From a bacterium (GTDB taxonomy: Bacteria; UBP18; UBA7526), in assembly GCA_030616365.1 (NCBI GenBank), contig JAUWXM010000026.1, positions 1-13,724 of the forward strand: a stretch of DNA of 13,724 nt, read 5' to 3'. The notes beneath the pieces are model-generated. The model saw only the letters and a program-made list of their open reading frames with translations. It ran no database searches and was not told the DNA's origin. Numbering within the stretch: the stretch's first letter is position 1; the number at the start of each line of letters is the position of its first letter. Below are positions 12,492-13,724 of the stretch, one piece after another. Position numbers and translations under genes: made by a program.

Positions 12492-13724
12492 TATCTTATC
12501 AACTTTCTGTGTCTGTCCTCAAAGATAGAATAGAGGGTGGGAACAAAAACCAAAGTGATCAAAGTAGAAACGATTAATCCACCGATGATGGTGATGCCAA
12601 ATGGCCTCCAGAACTCTGAACCTTCCCCTCGTAAGAGAGTAAGGGGAAGTAATCCAAAGACAGTAGTAATAGTAGTCATCAAGACCGGTCTAAGCCTCGT
12701 TCTACCGCCAAGGGTGACCGCTTCCCTCACACTATAACCTCTTCCCCTCAGGATATTAATATAACTGATTAAGACGATAGCGTTATTCACCACAATCCCT
12801 ACCAGCATAATGAGTCCAATGAAGGCATCTACGGTAAATATCTGATTAGTAATGAGTAAGGCCCATATTACCCCGATCATGGCAAAGGGAATAGAGAATA
12901 AGATGATGAAGGGATCTCTTAATGATTCGAATTGAGAGGCCATGACCATATAGACCAGGATTGCTCCCAGGATAAGGGCAAATAATAGGTTCCGGAAGGA
13001 CTTCTCCTGCTCTTCCCTCTCCCCACTAAACCTTATGAAGAAGTTAGACGGAATAGTAAGTCCTTCAAGTTTTTCCTTTGCTTCTCTTACAATACTCCCC
13101 AGGTCCCGACCATAGATATTTCCCATCACCTTTATTATTCTCTGCTGGTCCCTTCTCTCTATCTTCACCGGGCCAATCTCTTCTCTAATGCTTGCCACAT
13201 TTGAGAGCCGGATCTGTTTTCCGGATGGTGAGGTGATAAAAATCTTCTCCAGGTCCTCAATTTGGTCTCTATCTTCCTCTCGTAACCTTACCGAGATATC
13301 GTATTCCTTTCCTCTCTCCCGATATTTAGTAGCCTCCTTGCCGCTCACCAAGTTCTTTATGGTATTACCGATTGCCGAGACATTCAGGCCCAATCGGGAA
13401 GCCTTCTCCCTCTCCACCACTATCTGGAGCTCTGGCTTCCCTTCCTTGCGCGAAATTTCAACATCCCTCACTCCCTCTATTCCCCCTATAATCTCAGCCA
13501 CTTTCCGGGCAAGCCCTCTACCCACATCCAGGTCATATCCCCAGACCTCAATGGTCAGGGGCTTCCCTCCTCCAAGGAGGAGGCCAGCCAGGGGATCCTC
13601 AGTAGAGAACCTCACTTCTGCCCCGGGGAAAGAGGTTAGCAGAGGTCTCAAGGACTCTACAATCTCCTGGGAGGACCTCTTCCTTTCTCTTATGGGAACC
13701 AACTTGGCCATTGCTATGCCGATA
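12491..13724 (-). CDS. RND efflux transporter, C-terminal part (5' end beyond window)
   Basis: The frame is open through the right edge (residues IGIA precede the Met at 13711), so this is the last 410 or so residues of a pump of usually 1000-1050. Numbering from that Met, residues 25-235 are the second periplasmic porter/docking half, followed by membrane segments at about 241-259, 267-288, 296-318, 344-360 and 372-394. Motifs are MVMASQFESLRDPFIIL, VDAFIGLIMLVGIVVNNAIVL and RTRLRPVLMTTITTVFGLLPL. These place it in the AcrB-like (HAE-1) branch rather than the CzcA metal branch. VVNNAIVL has Asn where AcrB has the proton-relay Lys940, as in many family members. It would be proton-driven export of drugs or lipids; the substrate is unknown. 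The membrane fusion protein gene should lie beyond the right edge. The last residues come from a dispersed repeat. Confidence 0.93.
   Translation of the reverse strand, partial: IGIAMAKLVPIRERKRSSQEIVESLRPLLTSFPGAEVRFSTEDPLAGLLLGGGKPLTIEVWGYDLDVGRGLARKVAEIIGGIEGVRDVEISRKEGKPELQIVVEREKASRLGLNVSAIGNTIKNLVSGKEATKYRERGKEYDISVRLREEDRDQIEDLEKIFITSPSGKQIRLSNVASIREEIGPVKIERRDQQRIIKVMGNIYGRDLGSIVREAKEKLEGLTIPSNFFIRFSGEREEQEKSFRNLLFALILGAILVYMVMASQFESLRDPFIILFSIPFAMIGVIWALLITNQIFTVDAFIGLIMLVGIVVNNAIVLISYINILRGRGYSVREAVTLGGRTRLRPVLMTTITTVFGLLPLTLLRGEGSEFWRPFGITIIGGLIVSTLITLVFVPTLYSIFEDRHRKLIR

Noticed and set aside
12491..13711. RND gene as a complete 406-residue protein starting at 13711
   Set aside because: The frame stays open to the window edge, and the protein matches only the C-terminal part of the family.

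Overview
The window looks like part of a chromosome of an uncultured, Gram-negative (diderm) bacterium. It encodes an outer-membrane-type beta-barrel protein ending in Phe, a periplasmic AMIN-type amidase and an RND efflux pump. Reading frames are rich in AGG, AGA and ATA codons. The intergenic DNA is packed with the short dispersed repeats typical of genomes from candidate phyla (Omnitrophota, Aerophobota or Desantisbacteria-like). The phylum is a guess; no rRNA is present to settle it.

Layout. Almost all genes lie on the minus strand. From right to left: the end of an RND efflux transporter (runs off the right edge) followed by a PII-like regulator; then, on the plus strand, a secreted beta-barrel protein made of two tandem repeats of about 253 residues; then, divergent from it, a dolichol/phytol-kinase-family membrane protein and uvrA; a membrane PAS histidine kinase with a receiver-only response regulator; tRNA-Leu(CAG); smpB; the tmRNA gene ssrA; and a cell-wall operon of AMIN-domain N-acetylmuramoyl-L-alanine amidase, GerMN-domain protein and glutamate racemase murI (runs off the left edge).

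How the genes relate. SmpB and tmRNA together form the trans-translation system and sit side by side. The amidase, GerMN and murI genes are separated by 15 and 2 bases and probably act in peptidoglycan growth; the GerM-MurI neighbourhood resembles that of Bacillus. The kinase and receiver are translationally coupled. The RND pump and PII-like gene probably form a transport/regulation pair. Good sigma70-type promoters can be read for the kinase-family gene, the barrel gene and smpB. Two of them end so close to the start codon that the transcripts should be leaderless.

The most unusual feature is the amount of repeat DNA inside genes. Hairpin-forming elements sit in frame in the amidase (two), the histidine kinase (one) and UvrA (a heptanucleotide array with a nested hairpin element). 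Other repeats supply the ends of smpB, the histidine kinase and the RND gene. One about 160-base element occurs twice: as codons 6-58 of the amidase, and between genes at 11811-11978. The two copies share a 55-base core (53/55 identical) flanked by hairpins whose stems differ by compensating changes. This resembles the Rickettsia palindromic elements that insert into coding regions, but the sequences here are different. It is the best candidate for something undescribed.
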